A DNA stretch of 10,326 nt, taken from assembly GCA_903868295.1 (NCBI GenBank), contig CAIPUQ010000467.1:1-10326 (forward strand), given 5' to 3'. Below are positions 1 through 6,074 of this stretch, one piece after another. A model generated the notes under the pieces. That model saw nothing but the letters and a program-made list of their open reading frames with translations. It did no database searches and was not told the DNA's origin. The stretch comes from an uncultured Roseiflexaceae bacterium (GTDB taxonomy: Bacteria; Chloroflexota; Chloroflexia; Chloroflexales; Roseiflexaceae). Both the position numbers and the translations under genes were made by a program. Position 1 is the first letter of the stretch; every line of letters starts with the position of its first letter.

Positions 1-797
1 CCACCTGCAGTGGGGATGCTGTAGATTTCTGTCGTATCGCCGTCCCGTTTCGCGTAGAAGAGCGTCTTGCCATCTGGGCTGAGTGCAGGATCGTACGTTT
101 GGTCTGGCAACCCAGACGGAAGCGACAAACCCCCGTTCGCCAAGTTGTAGTACATGATACGTGGCGCACCATTCTGGCCAGCGGGGTTAAACGCAAAATA
201 GATACCTTTGCTTTCGGCGTCAAAAATCGAATGCCCAACATTGCCGGACCCATCTGAGTAGGCGGTTATTCGTTCAGCCCCTGCGCGGGCATCTTGGACA
301 TACATCACCAACCGGTATTCGGATGCCGGCGAGCCTTCGGGTGGGCCGAATTGTGATGCGTAGACAATCCGACTCCCATCTGGCGAAAAATTGGGATAGA
401 ACGCCCACATTGAATCGTAGATGCGCTCAAAGCTCTGTAACGCGTGGCGTGAGCCATTATCGGTGAGTTGAATTGCTTCGCCACCGGTCGCAGCCGTCAG
501 CATGATATCGCTATAACTCTGCCCACGACGGACAAACACGATGCGGGTGCCATCCCGTGAAAAGGCCGGCTGCCATGCATCTCCGCTCGAGGTTAACTGC
601 TGGAGCTGCCCGTCATGCCACATCAGCAAATTCCCTGATTTGACCAACAACAGGCGGCCTGGCAAATCAGGTGTGGCGATAATCGCAGGGGAGCTTGTCG
701 TACCAGTAGAATCAGTTGTTGCGGTATTTGATGTACCCAATTGACTACAACCAACCAGCAGCATACCGATAATCCACCACGCAAGAACGTGTTTCAT
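1..797 (-). CDS. PD40/TolB-like beta-propeller lipoprotein (C-terminus outside window)
   Basis: I translated this frame by hand: 265 residues are visible and no stop is reached before the left edge. The N-terminus is a lipoprotein signal: K2, a hydrophobic stretch at residues 4-15, then lipobox L-V-G-C with C17 as the lipidated cysteine. A Ser/Thr-rich linker follows (about 18-45). The body carries blades of the WD40-like/PD40 type, with 'FSRDGTRIVFV' near 79-89, 'FSPDGSRIVYA' near 137-147 and 'LSPDGKTLFYA' near 239-249, plus a degenerate blade near 190-203. Such propellers occur in TolB and in many secreted proteins of unknown role, where they bind proteins or ligands. The protein is expected to be anchored on the outer face of the membrane. 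The start ATG overlaps the stop of the lipid-kinase gene by 4 bases (ATGA), so translational coupling is likely. It should not be called TolB: no N-terminal TolB domain is seen and there are no tol neighbours. The family call is firm; the function is unknown. Confidence 0.85.
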   Translation of the reverse strand, partial: MKHVLAWWIIGMLLVGCSQLGTSNTATTDSTGTTSSPAIIATPDLPGRLLLVKSGNLLMWHDGQLQQLTSSGDAWQPAFSRDGTRIVFVRRGQSYSDIMLTAATGGEAIQLTDNGSRHALQSFERIYDSMWAFYPNFSPDGSRIVYASQFGPPEGSPASEYRLVMYVQDARAGAERITAYSDGSGNVGHSIFDAESKGIYFAFNPAGQNGAPRIMYYNLANGGLSLPSGLPDQTYDPALSPDGKTLFYAKRDGDTTEIYSIPTAG

Positions 798-1744
798 GAT
801 TTCTCCATTCCCCAAGGTGCAAGCCGTAACGTCTGTGCTGCTCCGTGCGTCACCAAAACATGTAGGGCGCTGGGCTGTATTGTAATGCGTGCCGGTGTGG
901 TACCAACATGGTCGCCATCGAGTTGCATGGCAATCGGTCTACCGTCTATCGTAACCGTTCGCACCCGGCGACTGATACCGTGCGGGTCGAGGAACGGCAT
1001 AATCCGCTTGAGATACAGCGCCATGAAGCGAAACGGGCCGGACAACATGTCTGCGCCGACGAGCATGTAGACATCGAGCATCCCGTCATCCACTGCCGCG
1101 TCAGGAGTAAAAGGAATAAAGCTCGCGTAGCGTGCGGTGTTCCCCACAATCATCATCAACAGCGACACGTCGAACACTTCATCGTCGAGTTGGACACGCA
1201 CCTGCTGACCACGATACCCCCACATCACAGACCAAATTCTGCCGATGTAGGCCATCACCCCAAAGCGTCGCTTATCACGTGCGTAGAGGTGCTGAACGAC
1301 TGCTGCATCGAACCCGATGCCGGCCATCAATACAAAAAACCGGTCGCCACATTTACCGACATCGATGACACTGCGTTGCGCAGTCAAGATCTGAACGGCA
1401 GCAGTTGCCACGTCCATCGAAAACCCCGCCTCGCGAGCCCACACATTGACGGTGCCGATGGGAAGCGGTGCGAGGATCGTGGTGCTGCCTACCAGACCAT
1501 TCGCCACTTCGTTGACCGTTCCATCGCCTCCCGCGGGGATGACGATGTGTACCCCTGCGGCAACTGCTTCGCGGGCATACCGTTCTGCATCACCGTGTTT
1601 GGTGGTCTCGCGTACGGATACATCCCATCCGTGCGCACGCCAGAGTGATACGGCATTCGTTACTGCTTCGGCGCGCGCAACCGCTTGACCAGCTAGTGCA
1701 TTGGTGATAACCACAACGCGGGTATCGGATGCGTGGATGGTCAT
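794..1744 (-). CDS. Diacylglycerol kinase-like lipid kinase (DAGK catalytic domain, YegS/DgkB type)
   Basis: The 316-residue protein has the usual length and layout of soluble bacterial lipid kinases, which phosphorylate diacylglycerol or related lipids with ATP at the inner membrane face. The nucleotide-binding motif GGDGTVNEV is at residues 72-80. A second loop, P-I-G-T-V-N-V-W-A-R-E, spans 95-105, where most members read P-L-G-T-x-N-D-F-A-R. The C-terminal beta domain has D-D-G-M-L-D-V (219-225) and D-G-D at 276-278. Two departures from the family are visible. The first strand ends in N15-A-L-A-G rather than the common N-P-x-x-G. The usual D-G-E near the C-terminus is D-G-D, and its glutamate is generally considered catalytic. 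The start ATG overlaps the maf stop by 4 bases, and the stop overlaps the next start by 4. The true substrate (diacylglycerol, sphingoid base or another lipid) cannot be read from sequence. Confidence 0.9.
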   Translation of the reverse strand: MTIHASDTRVVVITNALAGQAVARAEAVTNAVSLWRAHGWDVSVRETTKHGDAERYAREAVAAGVHIVIPAGGDGTVNEVANGLVGSTTILAPLPIGTVNVWAREAGFSMDVATAAVQILTAQRSVIDVGKCGDRFFVLMAGIGFDAAVVQHLYARDKRRFGVMAYIGRIWSVMWGYRGQQVRVQLDDEVFDVSLLMMIVGNTARYASFIPFTPDAAVDDGMLDVYMLVGADMLSGPFRFMALYLKRIMPFLDPHGISRRVRTVTIDGRPIAMQLDGDHVGTTPARITIQPSALHVLVTHGAAQTLRLAPWGMEKS

Positions 1745-2445
1745 GGCTCACGTCCGAGCTCTGTGCGCAATAATGGGTGTGCGGTGCGCCATTGTGCGTA
1801 TGCAGCATCTATCGTCTGTGCAACATGGACTCCAGCAATAGACAACAAGTTGACGGTCGCTTGCATGGGCATCCCCACCACATTCGTAAAGCTACCGGTC
1901 ACCGCCTGCACCAACGTACCAGCAATCCCTTGAATACCGTATGCACCCGCTTTGTCCATCGGTTCTCCGGTGCGTACATACGCTGTTATTTCGTCGTCCG
2001 AAAGGATACGCATCTCGACGTTCGATTGTTCTACCACATACCGAGGCAGCTGACTGGGCGCAAACAACGCTAAACCCGTATAGACCATATGCGTTCGACC
2101 AGATAACAGCCGCAACATCCGTGAGGCATCGTCGGCATCTGTTGGCTTGTTCAATACCATCCCATCACAGACCACAATCGTGTCGGCCGCGATGACGATC
2201 ATATCTGGATGCAGATCAGCAATGTGACTCCCCTTGCGCCATGCACGCACCGCAGGATGCTCAGTACGCGGCACGCTGACATGCGGCATGTTCGTGCTTT
2301 GGTCAACCGCGGGGAACGTCGCTGCTTCTTCGGCATCGCTGACCGATACCGCATAGTGAACGCCGAGTGCATCTAGTATTGCAGCCCGACGGGGAGATTG
2401 AGATGCCAATATGACGACTGGTGGGCGCACAGGTACATCTTTCAT
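1741..2445 (-). CDS. maf: Maf family nucleoside triphosphate pyrophosphatase (dTTPase/UTPase type)
   Basis: Maf proteins hydrolyse non-canonical or selected nucleoside triphosphates to the monophosphate and pyrophosphate in the cytoplasm, cleaning the nucleotide pool. The diagnostic motifs are all present: L-A-S-Q-S-P-R-R at residues 13-20, A-A-D-T at 86-89 with the catalytic aspartate, K100-P101, and later D-K-A-G-A-Y-G-I-Q-G and a G-S-F-T-N-V-V-G-M-P segment. The D-K-A-G-A-Y-G-I-Q-G form points to the YhdE-like dTTP/UTP group rather than the YceF group. At 234 residues it is longer than the usual 190-200. About 12 extra residues lie between S36-D-A-E-E and A86-A-D-T, and there is a C-terminal tail of roughly 25 residues. 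The start is the first in-frame ATG after an upstream TAG. No Shine-Dalgarno sequence precedes it, and a good promoter ends 8 bases upstream. It is the first gene of a three-gene overlapping operon. Confidence 0.93.
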   Translation of the reverse strand: MKDVPVRPPVVILASQSPRRAAILDALGVHYAVSVSDAEEAATFPAVDQSTNMPHVSVPRTEHPAVRAWRKGSHIADLHPDMIVIAADTIVVCDGMVLNKPTDADDASRMLRLLSGRTHMVYTGLALFAPSQLPRYVVEQSNVEMRILSDDEITAYVRTGEPMDKAGAYGIQGIAGTLVQAVTGSFTNVVGMPMQATVNLLSIAGVHVAQTIDAAYAQWRTAHPLLRTELGREP

Positions 2446-2446
2446 A

Positions 2447-2482
2447 TACCGCTATCATACCTTGAATCACTTTCCTCATCAA
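2447..2482 (-). promoter_or_regulatory. Candidate sigma-70 promoter of the maf operon, probably giving a leaderless mRNA
   Basis: On the minus strand, TTGATG (2482-2477) is followed after exactly 17 bases by TATGAT (2459-2454). These match the consensus hexamers at 4/6 and 5/6. Only 8 bases separate the -10 box from the maf ATG at 2445, so transcription would begin 0-2 bases before the start codon. The absence of a ribosome-binding site there fits this. The spacing is read directly; promoter activity is inferred. Confidence 0.55.
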
Positions 2483-2547
2483 CAGTTCATGCAACCAAGA
2501 CTGTGCACATGCCGTAAAATGTGTGATACTACTATCGAACACTTATT

Positions 2548-2553
2548 CGGAGA
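2548..2553 (+). promoter_or_regulatory. Ribosome-binding site deciding the start of the BI-1 gene
   Basis: CGGAGA ends 5 bases before the ATG at 2559. It selects that ATG over an in-frame upstream start at 2523, which would add 12 residues of non-family sequence. A TAAAAT at 2515-2520 could be the -10 box, but no convincing -35 box lies at the right distance. Confidence 0.6.
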
Positions 2554-2558
2554 ATCAC

Positions 2559-3236
2559 ATGCAATCAAATGTTATTAATCCCGTTATTGTCATCCAAAAA
2601 GCCATGCAACAGGTATACCTGTGGATGACCGCCGGATTGATGGTGACTGGTGCTGTGGCAACCAGCCTGTACAATTCGGGAGCTGTGAAGTCCCTTGGTT
2701 CGATGATGATTGTGCTTTTGCTTGTCCAGATTGGGGTGGTATTCTTTCTGAGTGCCCGTATCAACAAGATGGCGCCAACAACTGCAACCATCCTCTTTTT
2801 GGCATATTCTGCGCTTTCAGGGGTTACCTTGACCCCGATTTTCTACGCTTACACGTTAAGCTCTATCGGCACAACGTTTTTTGTGACTGCCGGTACGTTT
2901 GCAACCATGGCATTGTACGGTGCAACCACCAAGCGCGATTTGACCGGGATGGGCTCGATGCTCATGATGGCACTTGTCGGGTTGGTGATTGCCTCCGTTG
3001 TCAACATCTTTTTGGGTAGTGGTCTGATGTCTCTGGTGATCAGCGCTGCCGGTGTGCTGATTTTTGTGGGGCTGACGGCGTATGATGTGCAATCATTGAC
3101 CCGGATGGCACAGAATGTCTCGACTGAAGACGATACTCATCGCTTCGCCATTATCGGTGCGCTCAAACTCTACTTAGATTTCATCAACCTCTTTCTTTTC
3201 CTTTTGCGCTTCCTGGGCACTGGTCGGCGCGACTAA
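2559..3236 (+). CDS. Bax inhibitor-1 (BI-1)/YccA family integral membrane protein
   Basis: The 225-residue protein is almost entirely hydrophobic, with about seven membrane segments (roughly 19-38, 47-66, 75-94, 99-121, 133-153, 157-176 and 203-219). The family signatures are clear: G-L-T-A-Y-D-V-Q at residues 171-178, and a last segment reading G-A-L-x-L-Y-L-D-F-I-N-L-F-L (200-213). The conserved aspartates D176 and D207 match the pair implicated in pH-gated ion leak in the structurally studied bacterial homologue BsYetJ. Bacterial members (YccA, YbhL, YetJ) sit in the cytoplasmic membrane. Proposed roles are modulation of the FtsH protease and pH-dependent calcium leak; the role here is unknown. 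The gene stands alone, diverging from maf and converging on purN, with its own strong terminator 40 bases downstream. The N-terminal 15 or so residues precede the domain and look cytoplasmic. Confidence 0.93.
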   Translation: MQSNVINPVIVIQKAMQQVYLWMTAGLMVTGAVATSLYNSGAVKSLGSMMIVLLLVQIGVVFFLSARINKMAPTTATILFLAYSALSGVTLTPIFYAYTLSSIGTTFFVTAGTFATMALYGATTKRDLTGMGSMLMMALVGLVIASVVNIFLGSGLMSLVISAAGVLIFVGLTAYDVQSLTRMAQNVSTEDDTHRFAIIGALKLYLDFINLFLFLLRFLGTGRRD

Positions 3237-3275
3237 TCAAAGTACAGCTCTGTATCAAAGCAAACCCCGGGAACC

Positions 3276-3318
3276 ATTCATCCCCCGTACGAACATATCG
3301 TACGGGGGATGAATTTTT
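3276..3318 (+). terminator. Strong intrinsic terminator between BI-1 and purN
   Basis: A perfect 17-bp stem (3276-3292 paired with 3298-3314) closes a 5-base loop, ACATA. The stem core is CCCCCGTACGA. A T run (3314-3318) follows on the plus strand, so it terminates the BI-1 transcript. On the minus strand the stem is followed by GGTTCCC with no T run, so any stop of the purD-purN transcript here would not be of the classic type. Confidence 0.88.
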
Positions 3319-3337
3319 GCGCCTACACAATCGAACG

Positions 3338-3961
3338 TTAGACGAAGGTCTGCATCGTTGTAATCAACAGCTGTTGTTCGACCGCCCGGATACGCGCGTG
3401 CAAAGTCATCTCGTCGTCATCGGCATATACCGTCACTTCGGCGCGTGCAAGCACGGGGCCACGGTCGACCTCTGGTACCACCCGATGGATGGTGCACCCC
3501 GTTACCGGTAATCGTTGGGCAATCGCATCACGCACGACATGTGCCCCACGTAATGCAGGGATTGTACGGCCGTCACTGAGTGTGACTATATCGCCACCAT
3601 CGTCTGGCAATAATGCAGGATGCTGATTGAGCAGGGGTACGGTCACACGAGCGAGCGTCGTACTGCTCAAAATACGCATGAATCCCGAAAGTAATATGAT
3701 GTTTGGCGCGAAACAATCAACAACCTGCATAGCCTGTGTTTCCCACGCGATACGTTCCAGCATGGGAGCGCGCCGTGGATAGGGTATCGCACAGACTGCA
3801 ATGTTGTGTGCGAGTGCACGCTGGACTGCGCCGCATGTCGGTTGATCGCTGATGACCAGTGCGATGCGCATGGCCAAACTCCCAGTAGCGATTGCATCAA
3901 TCAGTGCCTGCAAGTTTGAGCCACCGCCGGATGCCGCAACAACGAGTGCAGGCTGCTTCAT
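3338..3961 (-). CDS. purN: Phosphoribosylglycinamide formyltransferase (GART), folate-dependent
   Basis: PurN transfers a formyl group from 10-formyltetrahydrofolate to GAR, the third step of IMP synthesis, in the cytoplasm. The N-terminal phosphate loop A-S-G-G-G-S-N-L-Q-A-L lies at residues 10-20. The central L-S-G-F-M-R-I-L spans 91-98. The catalytic triad is recognisable as N112 and H114 (in N-Q-H-P-A-L-L-P) and D166 (in P-E-V-D-R-G-P-V). The usual N-I-H-P is N-Q-H-P here. Between L-L-P and the R-G-A-H that aligns with G-L-H in E. coli there are about 16 extra residues (near 120-137), so the N-to-D distance is 54 rather than 38. The length is 207 residues, near normal. The start ATG overlaps the purD stop by 4 bases, so the two are almost certainly cotranscribed and translationally coupled. 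Confidence 0.94.
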   Translation of the reverse strand: MKQPALVVAASGGGSNLQALIDAIATGSLAMRIALVISDQPTCGAVQRALAHNIAVCAIPYPRRAPMLERIAWETQAMQVVDCFAPNIILLSGFMRILSSTTLARVTVPLLNQHPALLPDDGGDIVTLSDGRTIPALRGAHVVRDAIAQRLPVTGCTIHRVVPEVDRGPVLARAEVTVYADDDEMTLHARIRAVEQQLLITTMQTFV

Positions 3962-5202
3962 GGCAACTCCGACTGACCAATGTCGAGTCGGTAGTGCATA
4001 CCGGCGAGGGCAATACAGTCGACCACGGCATAGGCTACCTTGAGTGCTTCGGCGTGTGTCGCGCCGACGCCTACTGCGTTCAACACACGCCCACCGTTGC
4101 TCACGAGCTGACCATCGCGTAGGACGGTCCCTCCGTGGAGCACCATGCCCCCCGCAGGGAGCTGTGCATCAATACGGATCGCATCGCCACGACGGGGGCT
4201 CTCGGGATAGCCGTGACTCGCCACCACCACGCACGCAGCGGCGCCCTGCCGCCACCCTAGGATGTCGGGGTCGAGGCGACCATGGGCCGCATCCGAGAGA
4301 GCCTTGAGCACATCACCATCGACAAGGGGCAATATCACCTGGGTTTCGGGGTCACCAAAGCGGGCATTGTATTCGATGACTTTGGGACCGTCATCAGTCA
4401 ACATCACGCCGGCATACAGGGCACCGACAAACGGCATGTCATGGAGCCGCATGAATTCGAGCACCGGCTTGATAACGAGCTCGGCTAGTTGTTTGGCGGT
4501 GTGGTGATTGATGGCATGGAGTGGCGCAATGGTACCCATACCGCCCGTGTTGGGGCCACGGTCATCGTCATAGAGGCGCTTGTGATCGCGTGCGGTCGGC
4601 AACACACTATAGCGTTCGCCGTCGCAAATCGCAATCAGTGAGACTTCGGGCCCGGACAGGCGTTCTTCGAGGAGAATCTGGTGTCCAGCTGGTATGTCTG
4701 TGATGCTCGCGATAGCTGCGATAGTTTCGGCAACAGATTCGGCTACGATGACCCCTTTGCCTGCTGCCAGTCCGTCGGCTTTGACAACCCATGCGAGGTC
4801 GCTGTTCTGGACAAACGCGATTGCTTCGTCAGCACGCGCAAATACTTTGTAGCGGGCAGTCGGCACCTGCACATGTTGCATGATGCTTTTGGCGAACGAC
4901 TTGCTACTCTCGAGGCGAGCGGCTTGTTGCGACGGTCCAAATACCGCCACACCCGTTGCACGGATGGCATCTGCCCACCCCGCAGCGAGTGGCGCTTCGG
5001 GCCCAATCACGACCAATTCGACCGGATTGGTGCTGATCCACGCCAGCACATCGGGAAGGGTCGGCGCGTGGATCAACGTCCCCAGGTCGGCCATGCCCGG
5101 ATTGCCAGGGGCGATGGTCAACTGATCCAAAAACGGTGACGCAGCAATCACCCGTGCCAGCGCGTGCTCACGTCCACCACTTCCGAGCAACAGTACACGC
5201 AT
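3958..5202 (-). CDS. purD: Phosphoribosylamine-glycine ligase (GAR synthetase)
   Basis: PurD joins phosphoribosylamine and glycine using ATP, the second step of purine synthesis, and feeds GAR directly to PurN, encoded next. The 414-residue length is typical. Domain order is an N-terminal domain with L-L-L-G-S-G-G-R-E-H (4-13) and A-P-G-N-P-G (31-36), then I-G-P-E-A-P (66-71), an ATP-grasp core with K-A-D-G-L-A-A-G-K-G (141-150), D-H-K-R (206-209) and G-P-N-T-G-G-M-G (216-223), and the metal-binding E-Y-N-A-R-F-G-D-P-E-T-Q (277-288). A C-terminal domain completes it. The start at 5202 is chosen because the protein begins M-R-V-L-L-L-G there and a GAGG lies 9 bases upstream. An ATG at 5217 overlaps that GAGG, and longer starts add non-family residues. 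All catalytic motifs look intact. Confidence 0.96.
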   Translation of the reverse strand: MRVLLLGSGGREHALARVIAASPFLDQLTIAPGNPGMADLGTLIHAPTLPDVLAWISTNPVELVVIGPEAPLAAGWADAIRATGVAVFGPSQQAARLESSKSFAKSIMQHVQVPTARYKVFARADEAIAFVQNSDLAWVVKADGLAAGKGVIVAESVAETIAAIASITDIPAGHQILLEERLSGPEVSLIAICDGERYSVLPTARDHKRLYDDDRGPNTGGMGTIAPLHAINHHTAKQLAELVIKPVLEFMRLHDMPFVGALYAGVMLTDDGPKVIEYNARFGDPETQVILPLVDGDVLKALSDAAHGRLDPDILGWRQGAAACVVVASHGYPESPRRGDAIRIDAQLPAGGMVLHGGTVLRDGQLVSNGGRVLNAVGVGATHAEALKVAYAVVDCIALAGMHYRLDIGQSELP

Positions 5203-5211
5203 GCGTGAATT

Positions 5212-5242
5212 CCTCATTCGTATCGGCCGATACGGCATTATA
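5212..5242 (-). promoter_or_regulatory. purD -10 box and ribosome-binding site
   Basis: On the minus strand a perfect TATAAT (5242-5237) lies 34 bases upstream of the purD ATG. It is followed by GAGG (5215-5212), 9 bases before the start. No good -35 hexamer is found 16-18 bases above the -10. I see no purine riboswitch-like structure in the short leader. Confidence 0.5.
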
Positions 5243-5282
5243 CACCGCGACCTCCGCACGACGCTGTGCCACAAACGCACTA

Positions 5283-5319
5283 TGCTACAATAACGCACAA
5301 CAGTCCAGAATCCATGAGG
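5283..5319 (+). promoter_or_regulatory. Extended -10 promoter and ribosome-binding site of the glycan cassette
   Basis: TGC-TACAAT (5283-5291) is an extended -10 element (TGn plus a 5/6 match to TATAAT), which can work with a poor -35 box; none is obvious upstream. GAGG at 5316-5319 lies 5 bases before the ATG at 5325 and decides that start over longer in-frame options reaching back to 5136. Together with the purD signals it makes up a compact 122-base divergent promoter region. Confidence 0.5.
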
Positions 5320-5324
5320 TATGT

Positions 5325-6074
5325 ATGACGCAGCCGGCACACACCGCTATCGATGTGGCAGCGCTTTTGTCTGATCTCCAGCGCCGTATTCACACCAACA
5401 CAACCCAATCGGGCAGTACCAGTGCCCTGACACGTGAGGAACTGCGCGTCCTCCACGAAGCACTCCACGAAGTCGAGTTGACACGCGTCATCAGCGCCCA
5501 TTGGCCTATCCAAGGGGTTGGGCTGGTTGGACGTATCGTCGCCGCCCTCCAGAAAATAACCCGCCGCTTGTTGCGCTGGTATATAAACCCCATCGTCGAA
5601 CAGCAGAACGCGTTCAACGACGCAACCCTGCGCGCTCTGCGGCTCATGCTTGATGTCTTTGCTGAACAAACCGCGGCACTTCCACCACCGCCACAAACAC
5701 CCCCAATGGCTCCACGGAGCGATCGCGCCATTACCGCCGAAACCGCAGCGCACGCACAAGCGCACCTTGCAGCCAACGAGCCCACGTTCGACATGTGGGA
5801 AAACGATCTGCGCGTCGACGAGGCACAACGGGCACATATAGCCATCGTCCATGCACACTGGCCGCTTCCCGTCGATCGCCCACGCGACCATCTCGCAAAT
5901 GTTGTCCACAAACTGCAACGACGGTTATTGCAGTGGTACATCAACCCGGTCACACAACACATGAACGCGTGTAACCGCGCGATCCACATCAGTCTCGTCC
6001 ACTTGGCAACGTACATGGTCGCTCTCCGGGTTGCACAGCCACTCGATCACATTCGTACCCGCCATGACGCCTAA
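5325..6074 (+). CDS. Protein with two tandem HWP-RRLLxWYINP domains, glycosyltransferase-associated; function unknown
   Basis: This 249-residue protein contains no enzyme motif that I recognise. It is built from two copies of one domain. Copy 1 has H59-W-P and R80-R-L-L-R-W-Y-I-N-P89, then N95 and N98. Copy 2 has H178-W-P and R199-R-L-L-Q-W-Y-I-N-P208, then N214 and N217. The offset is exactly 119 residues with no gaps across the core. A proline-rich linker (about 120-130) and an Ala-rich, charged stretch (131-170) separate them. No signal peptide or membrane segment is evident, although the amphipathic R-R-L-L-x-W-Y segments could touch a membrane. I recall similar 'RWYxxPxVEQQNxFN' segments appended to glycosyltransferases and methyltransferases in bacterial glycan clusters; this is memory, not a search. 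The last 11 bases overlap the following glycosyltransferase gene, so a joint role in glycan assembly is likely. A scaffold or partner-binding role is inference. Confidence 0.8.
   Translation: MTQPAHTAIDVAALLSDLQRRIHTNTTQSGSTSALTREELRVLHEALHEVELTRVISAHWPIQGVGLVGRIVAALQKITRRLLRWYINPIVEQQNAFNDATLRALRLMLDVFAEQTAALPPPPQTPPMAPRSDRAITAETAAHAQAHLAANEPTFDMWENDLRVDEAQRAHIAIVHAHWPLPVDRPRDHLANVVHKLQRRLLQWYINPVTQHMNACNRAIHISLVHLATYMVALRVAQPLDHIRTRHDA
5493..5624 (+). repeat. Protein-level repeat, copy 1 (HWP to WYINP...QNAFN)
   Basis: This encodes residues 57-100 of the duplicated-domain protein. It aligns without gaps to copy 2 at 5850-5981, sharing H-W-P, R-R-L-L, W-Y-I-N-P and two asparagines after the motif. 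Codons at synonymous sites differ (for example cgccgcttgttg versus cgacggttattg), so the duplication is old and is not a DNA-level repeat. Confidence 0.8.
5850..5981 (+). repeat. Protein-level repeat, copy 2
   Basis: This encodes residues 176-219. It keeps the same 21-residue distance from the H of H-W-P to the first R of R-R-L-L as copy 1. The Q-Q-N-A-F-N of copy 1 has changed to H-M-N-A-C-N, keeping both asparagines. Confidence 0.8.

Noticed and set aside
1..797. Naming the propeller lipoprotein TolB
   Set aside because: Only PD40-type blades are shared. The lipobox, the lack of a TolB N-terminal domain and the absence of tol/pal neighbours argue against it.
908..1648. Long open frame on the plus strand (246 codons) across the lipid-kinase gene
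   Set aside because: It is antisense to a gene with clear family motifs. Its product is rich in His, Arg and Cys with no recognisable domain, as expected of a shadow frame in GC-rich DNA.
5280..6016. Two long minus-strand frames opposite the double-WYINP gene
   Set aside because: The two frames overlap each other, have Cys/Trp/Arg-rich low-quality composition, and lie opposite a gene whose internal protein repeat proves the plus-strand frame is the coding one.
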